Below are positions 46,849 through 56,088 of a stretch of DNA of 64,000 nucleotides, one piece after another. Below the pieces are notes generated by a model. That model was not told the DNA's origin, did no database searches, and saw only the letters and a list, made by a program, of their open reading frames with translations. The DNA is from Pseudomonas sp. GM18. GTDB lineage: Bacteria; Pseudomonadota; Gammaproteobacteria; Pseudomonadales; Pseudomonadaceae. The stretch spans positions 1 to 64,000 of the forward strand of contig NZ_AKJT01000004.1 of NCBI RefSeq assembly GCF_000282195.1, in the 5' to 3' direction. The position numbers were made by a program, and so were the translations under genes. Each line of letters opens with the position of its first letter. Positions within the stretch are counted from its first letter, which is position 1.

Positions 46849-47088
46849 TTATCCGCTTGACTTGGAAGAAGTCAATTGACCTCCGTCTGGTTTGTGCCAG
46901 AGCCTTTCAGCCTTCGATCCCGCCCCGATGTCAGCAGTCGGCATCCATCGCCCGTGGACCCTAGCAATCATCGTCCAGTCGGTATGCCCCATCTGCTTGG
47001 CTACCCACATTGGATGCTCTCCTGCGGACCTTTCCAGGCCATACCGCTGCATTGAGTCACCGGGCACTTCTTCGATCCACTGCTTCAA
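46849..47088 (-). pseudogene. Tyrosine-recombinase (integrase) C-terminal relic
   Basis: 79-codon frame whose middle, SAGEHPMWVAKQMGHTDW then TMIARVHGRWMPTAD, is the C-terminal catalytic end of phage/island integrases. The LGH-type box (QMGHT) is present, but the position of the nucleophilic Tyr (usually RVYGRW) is His, the upstream catalytic Arg and His region is missing, and the N-terminal residues overlap another gene out of frame. An inactive remnant. Confidence 0.8.
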
Positions 47089-47335
47089 TAAAGGGCTCTA
47101 CCTCTGCCGTGGTGTACCTGTTGGCATCATAGACAAAATAGAGATAGCCCTGGTTTGTGACGTTCAAATAGGACTTCGTCGCGTGGATGCCTTCGTAGAC
47201 GGAAAGCACCTTTATCACTCGGTCACAATATGGAACGGCGGACGATAAGGTTCCCTCTATCACCGCATATCCATGCAGCCGGACAGAATCGGCGGCGTTG
47301 TACACGTTTTCAGACTGCTGAAAAATCCGCGTCAT
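47057..47335 (-). CDS. Hypothetical protein near the integrase relic
   Basis: 92 residues, no recognised family, no signal peptide or membrane helix. Tyr-rich, with YLNVTNQGYLYFVYDANRY near the end, probably an alpha/beta fold. AGGAGAG ribosome site eight bases before the ATG supports translation. Lies within the accessory stretch; overlaps the relic of the integrase by about 30 bases. Confidence 0.6.
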   Translation of the reverse strand: MTRIFQQSENVYNAADSVRLHGYAVIEGTLSSAVPYCDRVIKVLSVYEGIHATKSYLNVTNQGYLYFVYDANRYTTAEVEPFIEAVDRRSAR

Positions 47336-47414
47336 GCGCTCTCCTGATGTGGTGGCGAAGTCGATTTTAATGGTTTAAGGACTGCTTGGAGTGGCTGCTT
47401 CAGATGGAGCGCTA

Positions 47415-47813
47415 TCAGTTTCTCGGAGCGGAGACCCGTGGCTTCAGATCTAGGGACAGCTTCTCACTTCCCTTTCGGAAAAGCTTCGCCAGACCCTCAA
47501 GCCAATTTGCAACTGCGTCGGCAGCGGCTGGCCGGCTTTCTGGTTCCCAAGACATCACATACTCTTCGAGTAGATCCTGGAAATCCACGCCCGTGCCAGC
47601 TTGATGTAAGAGGTTGAGCAGTGGCGAGTGATCCGGGAGACCGCTCCCAATTGCGGCGTCCACAATATTCGTCGTGTCTATGCAGATAAAAGGACGCACG
47701 CCCTCTTCATCCGCGAGCTGGTCGGGAACTTCAAGCGTGACGCCGATCTTTCCGGAAAGCATGGCCATTCCTTTGGTGATGAGGTAGGTGGCAGCCCGCG
47801 CCAACGCTGTCAT
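47415..47813 (-). CDS. Hypothetical protein
   Basis: 132 residues from the ATG at 47813; the longer frame to 47864 runs into a terminator hairpin and is unlikely. It has an N-terminal helical part (ALARAATYLITKGMAML) and an acidic middle (RPFICIDTTNIVDAAIG); no known domain. It could be an immunity or regulatory protein of the island, but nothing shows that. Confidence 0.55.
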   Translation of the reverse strand: MTALARAATYLITKGMAMLSGKIGVTLEVPDQLADEEGVRPFICIDTTNIVDAAIGSGLPDHSPLLNLLHQAGTGVDFQDLLEEYVMSWEPESRPAAADAVANWLEGLAKLFRKGSEKLSLDLKPRVSAPRN

Positions 47814-47858
47814 TAAGCTAGCATAACCGAGCCAAAACCACCCATTCAGGCACAAAAA

Positions 47859-47893
47859 AGGCACTTGCGATAATCGCTAAGTGCCTAATTTTT
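47859..47893. terminator. Bidirectional terminator
   Basis: Stem AGGCACTT-GCGA / TCGC-AAGTGCCT with one bulged T, six A before and AATTTTT after. On the minus strand it follows the LysR gene at 47969. Confidence 0.8.
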
Positions 47894-47968
47894 AATGTTT
47901 ATTTTGTGGGTTTGGGTAATTTGAATCTGGTCGGTATGCTATTGATTAATAGCATTCGCGACAGTGCT

Positions 47969-48892
47969 TCATGAGCGCGTTGCATCTGGGCTGTCTACGG
48001 AAGGAATGGCAAATAGATGCTCGGCGGCAAAGTCCACGAATACGCGGATTTTCGGTGAAAGATGGCGACTGGACGGCCACAACGCCCAGAACTGCCCTTG
48101 ATCTTCGCTGTGACCGTCGAGCACCGTTTCCAGGCGCCCCTGGGCGATAGCTTCGCGCGCCAGGAAGTCCGGGACAAATGCGATACCGTGCCCATCCACC
48201 ACGGCCATCAGCATGGCTTCCATGTTGTTTAATGTCAGGGCGGTTGGCAGGCGCAACTGCGTGAACTGGGGGGCCGAGGACATACTCCAGTCCATTATTT
48301 TACCCGTCGTGACAAATCGGTAACGCAAGCATTCGTGATGCTCAAGGTCACTGATAGTGACGGGCCGTCCCTTACGCTGCAAATAGTCAGGCGATGCGCA
48401 CAGGACAAACTTAAAAGGCCCCAACTTGCGGGCCATCAGCTTGGAGTCGACCTGGCCGCCGCTGCGAATCACTACGTCAAAGCCTTCATCGATCACATCC
48501 ACCAACTGGTCGTTGAAGTCCAGTTCCAGCTCAATCTCCGGATAGGTTTTGCGGAACCGCGCCATATGGGGCAAGAGAAAGCGATAACCGATGGTGGGCA
48601 AGCTGACGCGTAACTTTCCACGGGGTTCCTGTGTGGCATGGGAAAGCATCGCCCGGGCATCTTGAAGATCGTCGAGGATCTTTCGGCAGCGTTCATAGAA
48701 CAACTGTCCCTCCGCTGTCAGGCTGACTTTGCGGGTGCTGCGGTGCAATAACCGCACATTCAGCGAAGCCTCGAGTTTGGCGACGTTTTTGCCCACGGCC
48801 GAGGCAGAAATCCCCAACGCCCTGGCGGCGCTGATGAAACTGAGCGCCTCGGCGGTTTTTACGAATGAGATCACACCACTAAGACTGTCCAC
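47969..48892 (-). CDS. LysR-family regulator at the left edge of the biosynthetic cluster
   Basis: 307 residues counted from a GTG at 48892, chosen because the paralogue at 59371-60273 starts at the equivalent residue (VDSLSGVISFVKTAEA against MDNLSGLIAFVRAAEN); an ATG at 48940 is possible. Helix-turn-helix SISAARALGISASAVGKNVAKLE region, then the effector domain. Divergent from the MFS gene at 49036, so it likely controls the exporter and perhaps the cluster. TTCACTATAAGTGGAA at about 48914 is a possible binding site. Confidence 0.85.
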   Translation of the reverse strand: MDSLSGVISFVKTAEALSFISAARALGISASAVGKNVAKLEASLNVRLLHRSTRKVSLTAEGQLFYERCRKILDDLQDARAMLSHATQEPRGKLRVSLPTIGYRFLLPHMARFRKTYPEIELELDFNDQLVDVIDEGFDVVIRSGGQVDSKLMARKLGPFKFVLCASPDYLQRKGRPVTISDLEHHECLRYRFVTTGKIMDWSMSSAPQFTQLRLPTALTLNNMEAMLMAVVDGHGIAFVPDFLAREAIAQGRLETVLDGHSEDQGQFWALWPSSRHLSPKIRVFVDFAAEHLFAIPSVDSPDATRS

Positions 48893-49035
48893 AAATCGAT
48901 TACATCCTTTTGGTTCACTATAAGTGGAATAAAAGCCCATTTATCTTCGATTGTATCCTAACTAGAGTGTGTGAACGATTGCGCGCCTCGGCCTGGATAG
49001 CACGGATACTTCATAGACATGCAGGGAATGACTTA

Positions 49036-50589
49036 ATGAACTCAGCTACAGAACCGCTGCCGGTCCATGGCCGGCACTCCATCTTGGCTGCAATTTGCCT
49101 GGCAGCCTTGGTATTGCCCATGAGTTTTACCGGCGGGGCAGTGGCCACGCCGTTCATTGGTCAAACCTTTGATGCCCATCCCACGGAACTGGCCTGGATC
49201 ACTAACGCCTTCATGCTCAGCTTCGGCAGCCTGCTGATGGCGGCCGGCACCCTCGCGGACCTTTACGGACGCAAGCGTCTGTTCATGTGCGGCATAGCGT
49301 TGTTCGCACTGGTATCGATCCTGTTGGCAGCGGTTCCCGATATTATCTGGCTGGACCTGTTGCGTGGCGTGCAGGGCATTGCCGCGGCAGCAGCCCTGGC
49401 CAGCGGTTCGGCGGCACTGGCGCAGGAGTTTGATGGGCATGCCAGAACTCGTGCTTTCAGCCTTCTGGGCACCACTTTCGGGGTTGGCCTGGCCTTCGGT
49501 CCGTTGTTATCGGGGTTGCTGATCGAGTACTTGGGCTGGCGCGCAATTTTCCTTTGCACGGCCCTGCTTGCCATCCTTTCCTTGATATTTGCCCTGCCGA
49601 AAATGCGCGAAAGCCGTGACCCGCAAGCACAGCGTCTGGATACGCCCGGCGTGCTGACGTTTTCCGGCCTGTTGATCACGTTCACCACGGCGGTGATCCT
49701 GGCACCTGAGCAAGGCTGGGGCTCGCCGGTCATCCATGCACTGCTTGGAACGTCGGCGGTCTTTTTGCTGCTGTTCATCATTGTTGAAAATCGTGCGAAA
49801 CATCCGATGCTGGAACTGGGGCTATTTCTGTTTCCGCGCTTTGTCGGTGTACAGATCCTGCCGATCGGCACCTGCTATTGCTATATCGTCTTGATCGTAT
49901 TGCTGCCGTTTCGGTTTATCGGTGTGGAAGGTGCCAGCGCTTTTGAAGCGGGGTTGATGATGTTGGCACTTTCCGCCCCGATGCTGATTGTCCCCATGAT
50001 TGCCGCATCGCTGACTCGCTGGTTGTCGGCGGGCGTACTTTGCGCAATTGGCTTCGTGATCGCAGCGGCCGGGCTCTACTGGCTGAGTACGATCCCGGTC
50101 GGCGCGCACGGGCAGATCATCGCGGCCATGCTGCTGACCGGTATCGGTACAGGCTTGCCCTGGGGCTTGATGGATGGTTTGTCGATCAGCGTGATCCCCA
50201 AGGAACGGGCGGGGATGGCCGCCGGTATTTTCAACACGACGCGGGTGGCCAGCGAAGGTGTCGCCCTGGCAATCACTGTTGCGGTGCTGACGGCTCTGGT
50301 CGCACACCATCTGAGCATCAGTGACTCGGTCAAACTGTCCGCTGTTGACTATTCTACTATCGCGCAACGCCTGGTGATGGGGGATATCCAGCACGCGAGT
50401 ACCGACGCCAGCCAAATCCCGTTGACGATGCTGCGCTCAGCCTATACCGCAGGATTCAACACCTTGTTGCAACTGCTGGCGATGTTCACGCTGTTCACGG
50501 CCGCCGTGGTCTTTCTATTCCTGGGACGCCAAAGCGAAGTCGGCGCCGAATCCGCGCCCGATGTCGTCCGTTTCTCATCGGATACCTGA
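49036..50589 (+). CDS. MFS drug:H+ exporter, DHA2 (14-helix) type
   Basis: 517 residues, about 14 membrane helices, with the motif LADLYGRKRLFM after helix 2 (motif A) and GFGP-like GVGLAFGPLLSGLL (motif C of exporters). The ATG at 49036 follows AGGGA. Its position between a LysR gene and a biosynthetic operon suggests it exports the cluster's product or a toxic intermediate. The second exporter starts 23 bases after its stop. Confidence 0.88.
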   Translation: MNSATEPLPVHGRHSILAAICLAALVLPMSFTGGAVATPFIGQTFDAHPTELAWITNAFMLSFGSLLMAAGTLADLYGRKRLFMCGIALFALVSILLAAVPDIIWLDLLRGVQGIAAAAALASGSAALAQEFDGHARTRAFSLLGTTFGVGLAFGPLLSGLLIEYLGWRAIFLCTALLAILSLIFALPKMRESRDPQAQRLDTPGVLTFSGLLITFTTAVILAPEQGWGSPVIHALLGTSAVFLLLFIIVENRAKHPMLELGLFLFPRFVGVQILPIGTCYCYIVLIVLLPFRFIGVEGASAFEAGLMMLALSAPMLIVPMIAASLTRWLSAGVLCAIGFVIAAAGLYWLSTIPVGAHGQIIAAMLLTGIGTGLPWGLMDGLSISVIPKERAGMAAGIFNTTRVASEGVALAITVAVLTALVAHHLSISDSVKLSAVDYSTIAQRLVMGDIQHASTDASQIPLTMLRSAYTAGFNTLLQLLAMFTLFTAAVVFLFLGRQSEVGAESAPDVVRFSSDT

Positions 50590-50612
50590 AAGCTGCTTTG
50601 GAGCCATGCCTG

Positions 50613-51806
50613 ATGTCGCCCAGCACACACTTTACGCCGCTGATTCTGGCGAGCATTGCCCTACTGTGCGGTTTGTCGGTGGCCAATGTTTACTTCAACC
50701 AGGCACTGCTGCCGGTCTTCGCCGATGCCCTGAACGCTGATGCCGGGCAAACCAGCTGGATCGCCACTGCATCGCAGATGGGCTATGCCTTAGGGATGTT
50801 GCTGATCGTCCCGTTGGGCGACAGAGTGGCGCCCTTGCGACTGTGTCGCGTACTGCTGGTGTGGACCGCCGTCCTGTTATTGCTGGCAAGTCAGGCCACC
50901 CAGCTTTCATTCCTGGCAGGCGCCAGTTTCTTGCTCTGCATGGCCACCTGCATCCCGCAGGTGTTACTCCCCTACCTGGCCGGGCTGGCTACTGCCGGCG
51001 AACGCAGTCGCGTCATTGCCTGGGTACAAACGGGGTTGGTCACCGGAATCCTGCTGTCCCGGGCCATTGCCGGATGGTTGGCCGATCACCTCGGCTGGCA
51101 GTCGGTCTATTGGGTGGCGGCTTCTGCCATGGTCCTGTGTGCTCTGGCGCTGCCGAGCATTCTGCCCCGGCGCCATACACCTGGGGTGTCCGTTGCCTAC
51201 GGTAGATTATTGAGCTCGATGCTGCATCTGTTCTGGCATGAGCCGCTGCTGCGCCTGTCCTGCGCCCTGGGCGCAGCAGTCTTTGCCGCGTTCAGCGCGT
51301 TCTGGTCGGTAATCGCTTTTAAACTGATGGCGCCGCCCTACAGCATGAACGCCGCCGATGTCGGGTTGTTCAGCTTGTGGGGCGCCCTCGCCACCTTGCT
51401 GACTCCCGCGGCCGGTAAACTGTGTGAACGTTTCGGCACAGTCGCTATCAGCCTTGCCTCTATCTTGCTCTGTGGCCTGAGCTTCGCCTTGTCGATCGCG
51501 TGGTCCAACACCTTTATGGTGATGCTGGCGTGCGCCAACCTGCTCAGCTTCGCCTTGCAACTGGGTCAGGTGGCCAACCAGACGCGTATTTTTTCTCTGA
51601 GGCCGGAAAGTCGCAGCCGTTTGAACACGGTGTATATGGTCTGCAATTTTTGTGGCGGAGCGTTCGGCAGTGCCATGGGAGGGTATCTCTGGCAGCGTTT
51701 CGGATGGACCGGATGCGCCTTATTGGGATTGCTGTGCGCCGTATTGGCGATGGTCGCCTTGTTGGCGATTCTTAGACCGCGCCCCAAACAACTTTCCGCC
51801 ATTTAA
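50613..51806 (+). CDS. MFS transporter, 12-helix type
   Basis: 397 residues with 12 predicted helices (SIALLCGLSVANVYFNQALLP first). The start ATG at 50613 has GGAG nine bases upstream. It resembles the AraJ/sugar-efflux and YfcJ-type exporters; the cargo is unknown. Co-directional with the preceding MFS gene and probably in one transcript. Confidence 0.87.
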   Translation: MSPSTHFTPLILASIALLCGLSVANVYFNQALLPVFADALNADAGQTSWIATASQMGYALGMLLIVPLGDRVAPLRLCRVLLVWTAVLLLLASQATQLSFLAGASFLLCMATCIPQVLLPYLAGLATAGERSRVIAWVQTGLVTGILLSRAIAGWLADHLGWQSVYWVAASAMVLCALALPSILPRRHTPGVSVAYGRLLSSMLHLFWHEPLLRLSCALGAAVFAAFSAFWSVIAFKLMAPPYSMNAADVGLFSLWGALATLLTPAAGKLCERFGTVAISLASILLCGLSFALSIAWSNTFMVMLACANLLSFALQLGQVANQTRIFSLRPESRSRLNTVYMVCNFCGGAFGSAMGGYLWQRFGWTGCALLGLLCAVLAMVALLAILRPRPKQLSAI

Positions 51807-51862
51807 CCATTGAATGACTGAGCGGCCACATTCGTAACTTGCTATTCCCTTCCTGCACTGAC

Positions 51863-51895
51863 TAGTTGTATTGGTTAGCCACATCAATACAACTA
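51863..51895. promoter_or_regulatory. 11-bp inverted repeat, probable LysR operator
   Basis: TAGTTGTATTG - 11 bases - CAATACAACTA, a perfect dyad. The inner TTG-N11-CAA has the geometry of LysR boxes (T-N11-A). It lies about 285 bases before the thioesterase start, and two LysR genes flank the cluster. Confidence 0.6.
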
Positions 51896-52016
51896 CCTTC
51901 GCCCTTCCTGATTCCTCCCTTCGTTCAAGTCGCCCACTCGTGTCTCTATCAACTCATTGGCCTTTCGCGCAATGACGTATTTAGCATGATCGGACCTTGG
52001 ACTTATAGTTCAGACA

Positions 52017-52037
52017 GTTGAGCCTAAAACGCTCAAC
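52017..52037. promoter_or_regulatory. Leader hairpin before the operon
   Basis: Perfect 7-bp stem GTTGAGC / GCTCAAC with loop CTAAAAC. No T run follows, so it is not an obvious terminator; it could be an operator or a leader structure. Confidence 0.4.
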
Positions 52038-52178
52038 CGCTTTGAAATACTCTGAAATACAATTGCCCGCAGCAAACAGATTTTCCGGAAAAACCAGACA
52101 GACTCCAACTTGGCAGAAAGATCAGGGCGTTCCTTAGTTCCCTGGGCTTCTTTTAATCTCTCAAACAAGGAGTCTTCG

Positions 52179-52937
52179 ATGACTGTCATCGACTCTGAAA
52201 AAGTGTGTGTTTTCATACCCTTCGCCGGGGGCAGCGGCTTGTCCTTTGAAACACTGCGGCGTGCCGTAGGCACTTACATGCCCGTGATGGGTGTCACTTA
52301 CAAAGGCCGCTATCAAAAGAATGTGACGCAGGCGCCAGATACTGTCGATGCAATGGCGAACGAAGTCATTGCACTTATCGACAACCTGGCGGCGCGCGAG
52401 GTCATTATTTTTGGCTATAGCCTTGGTGCCATCGTTGCTTACGAAGTTGCTCGTCGCCAACATGAGTTTGGCCCGCGACTGATCAATCTGGTGGTTGCAG
52501 CCTGTCGTGCTCCGCACATTTTTAATTGCGCGCAGGTGACACTCGACGATTCTGAAGAAGTGTTTATTCAAACGGTTTCCAAGTTTGGTGCCATTCCGGA
52601 TTTCATGTTCAAGCACTCGGCGGCGAAGAACCGCATGCTGCCTTCCCTTATCAAAGACTTCCAGGCCGCCGCCTTGTATCGCCACGTTCCCGGTGACCCG
52701 CTGGACGTTCCCATGATGGTTCTGGGCGGTAGCGAAGACCCATTTGCACCGCTCCAGGATGTTATTGCCTGGAAGGAGCATAGCCACAATTTTGTCCGTC
52801 TGGAGTTTTTTGAGGGAAACCATTTTTTCCTCACCCAGCATATTCCTGCCATCACCCAAATGATTACCGAGCCTGTTAGCCCGGCAGCACTCCTGCCTGT
52901 TTCATCCCGATACCTGGATACATCAGCACGCATATAA
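52179..52937 (+). CDS. Type II thioesterase (alpha/beta hydrolase)
   Basis: 252 residues. The catalytic triad is readable: S81 in GYSLGA, D187 in GGSEDPFA and H215 in EGNHFF. The start FIPFAGGSGLSFE is the oxyanion region of type II thioesterases that serve polyketide and peptide synthases, clearing or releasing acyl groups from carrier proteins. First gene of the operon, with AAGGAG before the ATG at 52179. Ten bases to the next gene. Confidence 0.9.
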   Translation: MTVIDSEKVCVFIPFAGGSGLSFETLRRAVGTYMPVMGVTYKGRYQKNVTQAPDTVDAMANEVIALIDNLAAREVIIFGYSLGAIVAYEVARRQHEFGPRLINLVVAACRAPHIFNCAQVTLDDSEEVFIQTVSKFGAIPDFMFKHSAAKNRMLPSLIKDFQAAALYRHVPGDPLDVPMMVLGGSEDPFAPLQDVIAWKEHSHNFVRLEFFEGNHFFLTQHIPAITQMITEPVSPAALLPVSSRYLDTSARI

Positions 52938-52947
52938 AGGTGAAAAA

Positions 52948-53748
52948 ATGGAAGAGCTCAGTGTTTCAAATAGCGTTTCTTCGTGCCCGTTTTCTGGACT
53001 TTCCTCGCTCAACGCGGAACAGCAGGAATCGCCCAGGCATTACATTGTGGTGGGGGATCGAATCAAAAGTCAGTGCAGTGACAATATGTTTATTTCGGTG
53101 ACTGCTGCAGAAGAAATGGTGACCAAACTTGATAGGGACGAAAAGTTGACCTTGCATGTCGGCCAAGGCATTACCGACGAGCAACTCAATACCCTGTATG
53201 GGTTCAAGGCGGCCCTGTCGCCGACCTTGAATATCCTTCCAGTGGATCGCCGCTCTCGTGCTTCCTCAACCGCCACTCACAAGTTGAAGAGCCATAACAT
53301 TGCCATCTCCGCGCCGTGCGAAAACGGCAACGGCACTTACTCGGCCTCGCTGATGATAGACGATGCGAATGCCGAACTAAGCGACCACCTTACCGGTCAG
53401 CATGTTTCCGGAATGATGGTCATCGAAGCCGCCCGCCAAATGACCATCGCCGTTGCAGAAGCTTATTACGTGACACCGGCAGCCAAAGGCAAAGTCAACT
53501 TTGTCACCAACAAGATGGACGTTACGTATATGGACTTCCTGTTGCCGATACACACGGAAATCCTGTGCGTTCCCATTGAGTTACGCCGCTCTGGTGCCTC
53601 GAATTTTCGTTTTAGCTGCCGCCTTGAGTTTAAGCAACAAGGCCAGTGCCTGGTGGTACTCGGCTTTGAACTATCGGTGATCGACTCGCGCTACTTTCAA
53701 CTCAAGGAAGCGCAACTTCTTCACCAATTCGTCAAGCGTCTCGCCTGA
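52948..53748 (+). CDS. AfsA-like hotdog enzyme
   Basis: 266 residues. The segment from 147 to 164 (DHLTGQHVSGMMVIEAARQ) is the hallmark of the AfsA hotdog domain; in Streptomyces AfsA joins a beta-ketoacyl chain to dihydroxyacetone phosphate on the way to gamma-butyrolactone signals. Typical AfsA has two hotdog repeats in about 300 residues; here only the second carries the clear motif, while residues 30-115 may be a degenerate first repeat. The gene lies between a thioesterase and an ACP. Rare outside actinobacteria. The exact reaction is inferred. Confidence 0.82.
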   Translation: MEELSVSNSVSSCPFSGLSSLNAEQQESPRHYIVVGDRIKSQCSDNMFISVTAAEEMVTKLDRDEKLTLHVGQGITDEQLNTLYGFKAALSPTLNILPVDRRSRASSTATHKLKSHNIAISAPCENGNGTYSASLMIDDANAELSDHLTGQHVSGMMVIEAARQMTIAVAEAYYVTPAAKGKVNFVTNKMDVTYMDFLLPIHTEILCVPIELRRSGASNFRFSCRLEFKQQGQCLVVLGFELSVIDSRYFQLKEAQLLHQFVKRLA

Positions 53749-53770
53749 TCCACTTTGAGAGGAATCCCTT

Positions 53771-54076
53771 ATGAAAGAGCAAATTCTCGGCATCATTTAT
53801 AACGCGATTGAAAATGAAAACCACAGTCTCGCCCAGCCCATTAGCCTGGAAAAAGGCGAAAACACCGCCCTCTATGGTGTCGGCGGCGTCCTCGATTCGA
53901 TGAGCCTGGTGTCCATCGTGATTGACGTCGAGCAGATGATCGAGGAGCAACTGGGGGTCAAGATGACGCTGGTCAACGACAGCGCCATGTCCCCCAAGCG
54001 CAGCCCGTTCCAGTCGGTAAACACCTTCGCCAACTACATTCTCGAGCTGAATGCACAGGTGTCTCATGGCCGATAA
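53771..54076 (+). CDS. Acyl carrier protein 1
   Basis: 101 residues. The phosphopantetheine attachment Ser is S43 in GGVLDSMSLVSIVIDVE, a good match to the ACP DSL-type motif. It should hold the growing or finished acyl chain as a thioester. It has a longer insert after helix III than FabE/AcpP-type ACPs. Its end overlaps the reductase start by 11 bases. Confidence 0.85.
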   Translation: MKEQILGIIYNAIENENHSLAQPISLEKGENTALYGVGGVLDSMSLVSIVIDVEQMIEEQLGVKMTLVNDSAMSPKRSPFQSVNTFANYILELNAQVSHGR

Positions 54077-54770
54077 CACGCCTGTCACGCTTATTACGGG
54101 GACGCGCAAGGGCATCGGCAGGCATCTTGCCGAGTACTACCTTGGCCAGGGGCATCGTGTGATCGGCTGTAGCCGTTCGTCCAGCGATCTGAGCCATCCG
54201 GGTTATGACCACTTTATCGCCGATGTGGCCGATGAACAGGCCATCAGCGAACTGATGAGGCACGTGCGCGGCACCTGCGGTCGGCTTGATCACCTGATCA
54301 ACAATGCCGGGATCGCCAGCATGAACCACTCGCTGCTGACGCCCTACAAGACCGCGCAAAACATCATGCAAACCAATGTGCTGGGCACTTTCCTGCTCAG
54401 CCGGGAGGCGGCAAAGCTCATGCGAGCGGGGCGCCAGGGACGCATTGTGAATTTTTCCACAGTGGCCAAACCGTTGAAGCTGGAAGGCGAAGCACTGTAT
54501 GCCGCGTCCAAAGCCGCCGTGGAAACCCTGACCTGTGTGATGGCCAAGGAGCTGGCCAGCTTTGGCATCACGGTTAATGCCGTGGGCCCTACACCGATCG
54601 ATACCGATCTGACGCGAGTCATCCCTGCACAAAAAATGAAAGACCTGCTGGCGCAACAATCGCTGAAGCGCTTCGGTACGTTCGACGATGTGACCAATGT
54701 GACGGATTTTTTCCTTTCACCGCGCAGCAATTTCATTACCGGCCAAGTCGTGTATCTCGGCGGCCTCTAA
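54066..54770 (+). CDS. SDR-family reductase (FabG-like)
   Basis: 234 residues. Cofactor motif TGTRKGIG (11-18), NNAG at 79-82 and the catalytic set S131, Y145 and K149 (YAASK). FabG-like enzymes reduce beta-ketoacyl-ACP with NADPH; in butyrolactone pathways such a reductase acts on the ring ketone or butenolide. The start is the ATG at 54066 inside the ACP reading frame, a translational overlap. Confidence 0.9.
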   Translation: MADNTPVTLITGTRKGIGRHLAEYYLGQGHRVIGCSRSSSDLSHPGYDHFIADVADEQAISELMRHVRGTCGRLDHLINNAGIASMNHSLLTPYKTAQNIMQTNVLGTFLLSREAAKLMRAGRQGRIVNFSTVAKPLKLEGEALYAASKAAVETLTCVMAKELASFGITVNAVGPTPIDTDLTRVIPAQKMKDLLAQQSLKRFGTFDDVTNVTDFFLSPRSNFITGQVVYLGGL

Positions 54771-54799
54771 CTCACGTTCTCTTGCAAAAGGACTTCACC

Positions 54800-55054
54800 A
54801 TGAACCTGGACGCCATCAAGAAAGAACTGGCAGAACTTCTGGAACTGCGCGAATCGGAACTTCAAGTTGATGTATTGCTGCACCCCCTGAGCAATTGGGA
54901 TTCATTGACCAAGGTCACGCTGCTGGGTGTGTTGAATGACCAGTTCGGTTTCGCCTTGAGCCCTACTGTGCTCGATGAGGTTGAAACCATGGGTGAGCTG
55001 TTCGATGCCATCCAGGCCGATGCGGCTGACGCTCGCGTCAGTGAACCCTCATGA
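54800..55054 (+). CDS. Acyl carrier protein 2
   Basis: 84 residues. S35 in NWDSLTKV is the phosphopantetheine site. It is a more typical small ACP than the first one, with AAGGA before the ATG at 54800. Its stop overlaps the ketosynthase start by four bases (ATGA, 55051), which suggests that it is the ketosynthase's partner. Confidence 0.87.
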   Translation: MNLDAIKKELAELLELRESELQVDVLLHPLSNWDSLTKVTLLGVLNDQFGFALSPTVLDEVETMGELFDAIQADAADARVSEPS

Positions 55055-56070
55055 ACGCGTCTATCGATGGGGTGTCGATCCGCGCGCTGTCGGCCGCAAT
55101 CCCCCAAGACGTGATGACCCTGGCCGACTTCGCCACGTTGTTTGGTGAAAAAGAAGTGCAGCGGATCGCCAAGAGCACCGGCATCCATCAAGTGCGGGTG
55201 GCCAATCGGCTGTCGACGGTGGATCTGTGCGCCGCTGCTGCCCGGGCGTTGTTCGACGCTGCGGACATCGATCCCGCCAGCATCGATGGCCTGGTGGTCG
55301 TGACGCAAACGCCCGACAGCCTGATGCCTGCCAGCAGTGCAATCCTGGCTGATCGCCTGGGGTTGAAGAAAGCGCTTGCAGCCTTCGACCTCAATTTTGG
55401 CTGTTCCGGCTACATCTATGGCCTGTTTCAGGCGGCCATGCTGATCAAGGCCGGCGGCTGTCGCAGAGTACTGGTGTGTACCGGCGATGTGATCAGCAAA
55501 TTGCTCAGCCCTGAAGACCGGCACGTGCGGCTGGTCTTCGGCGATGCCGCGACCTGCACACTGCTGGAAGGCGGCGATCAGGCACTCGGGTTTGCGTTCA
55601 ATACCGATGGCGCCGGCGCGCAATACCTCAACACAGCGCTGGATTACACACCCAGCGCCACCAGCCGGGTACAGGCCGCCGGGCTGCATATGGACGGCGG
55701 CCAAGTGATGAACTTTGCCCTGGAGAAAGTGCCGTCGGCGATCAACGCCTTCATTCGCGACCAAGGCATCGACCCTGAGCGTGTGCCGTTCTTCCTGCTG
55801 CACCAGGCCAACAAATTCATGCTCGATTACCTGGCCAAAAAGCTCGGCGTTGCGCCGGCCAAGGTCCCCATCGAAGTGGCTGACGTGGGCAACACCGGCC
55901 CCTCGTCGATCCCGCTGATGATCTGCAAGCGGCACGGCCGCGAAGACTTGCGGCAGGACAACCTGATTGCCTGTGGTTTTGGCGTCGGGCTGTCGATCGG
56001 CATTGCCCATTTATCGCTGCGCGATGCTCACATCATTGCTCCCGTAGAAGTACCTGCCCTCCCTAACTGA
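55051..56070 (+). CDS. 3-oxoacyl-ACP synthase III-like ketosynthase
   Basis: 339 residues, thiolase fold. The KAS III catalytic triad is intact: C118 (NFGCSGY), H251 (LLHQANKFM) and N281 (VGNTGPSS). KAS III enzymes join an acyl-CoA or acyl-ACP starter to malonyl-ACP to give a beta-ketoacyl-ACP, which is the kind of substrate AfsA uses; related stand-alone versions also form esters or C-C bonds with special starters. Longer than housekeeping FabH (about 317). Confidence 0.92.
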   Translation: MNASIDGVSIRALSAAIPQDVMTLADFATLFGEKEVQRIAKSTGIHQVRVANRLSTVDLCAAAARALFDAADIDPASIDGLVVVTQTPDSLMPASSAILADRLGLKKALAAFDLNFGCSGYIYGLFQAAMLIKAGGCRRVLVCTGDVISKLLSPEDRHVRLVFGDAATCTLLEGGDQALGFAFNTDGAGAQYLNTALDYTPSATSRVQAAGLHMDGGQVMNFALEKVPSAINAFIRDQGIDPERVPFFLLHQANKFMLDYLAKKLGVAPAKVPIEVADVGNTGPSSIPLMICKRHGREDLRQDNLIACGFGVGLSIGIAHLSLRDAHIIAPVEVPALPN

Positions 56071-56088
56071 CCTGACAATCAAGGAAAG

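Larger units (their letters stand above)
51807..52178. promoter_or_regulatory. Promoter region of the biosynthetic operon
   Basis: 372-base gap, AT-richer than its surroundings, with no gene. It contains an 11-bp perfect inverted repeat (51863-51895) and a 7-bp hairpin (52017-52037) in the likely leader of the operon. Ends in AAGGAG before the thioesterase ATG. Confidence 0.6.

Noticed and set aside
47915..47945. GTAATTTGAATCTGGTCGG as another tRNA/att-like sequence
   Set aside because: It matches the tmRNA T-arm only in about eight scattered bases; not better than chance.
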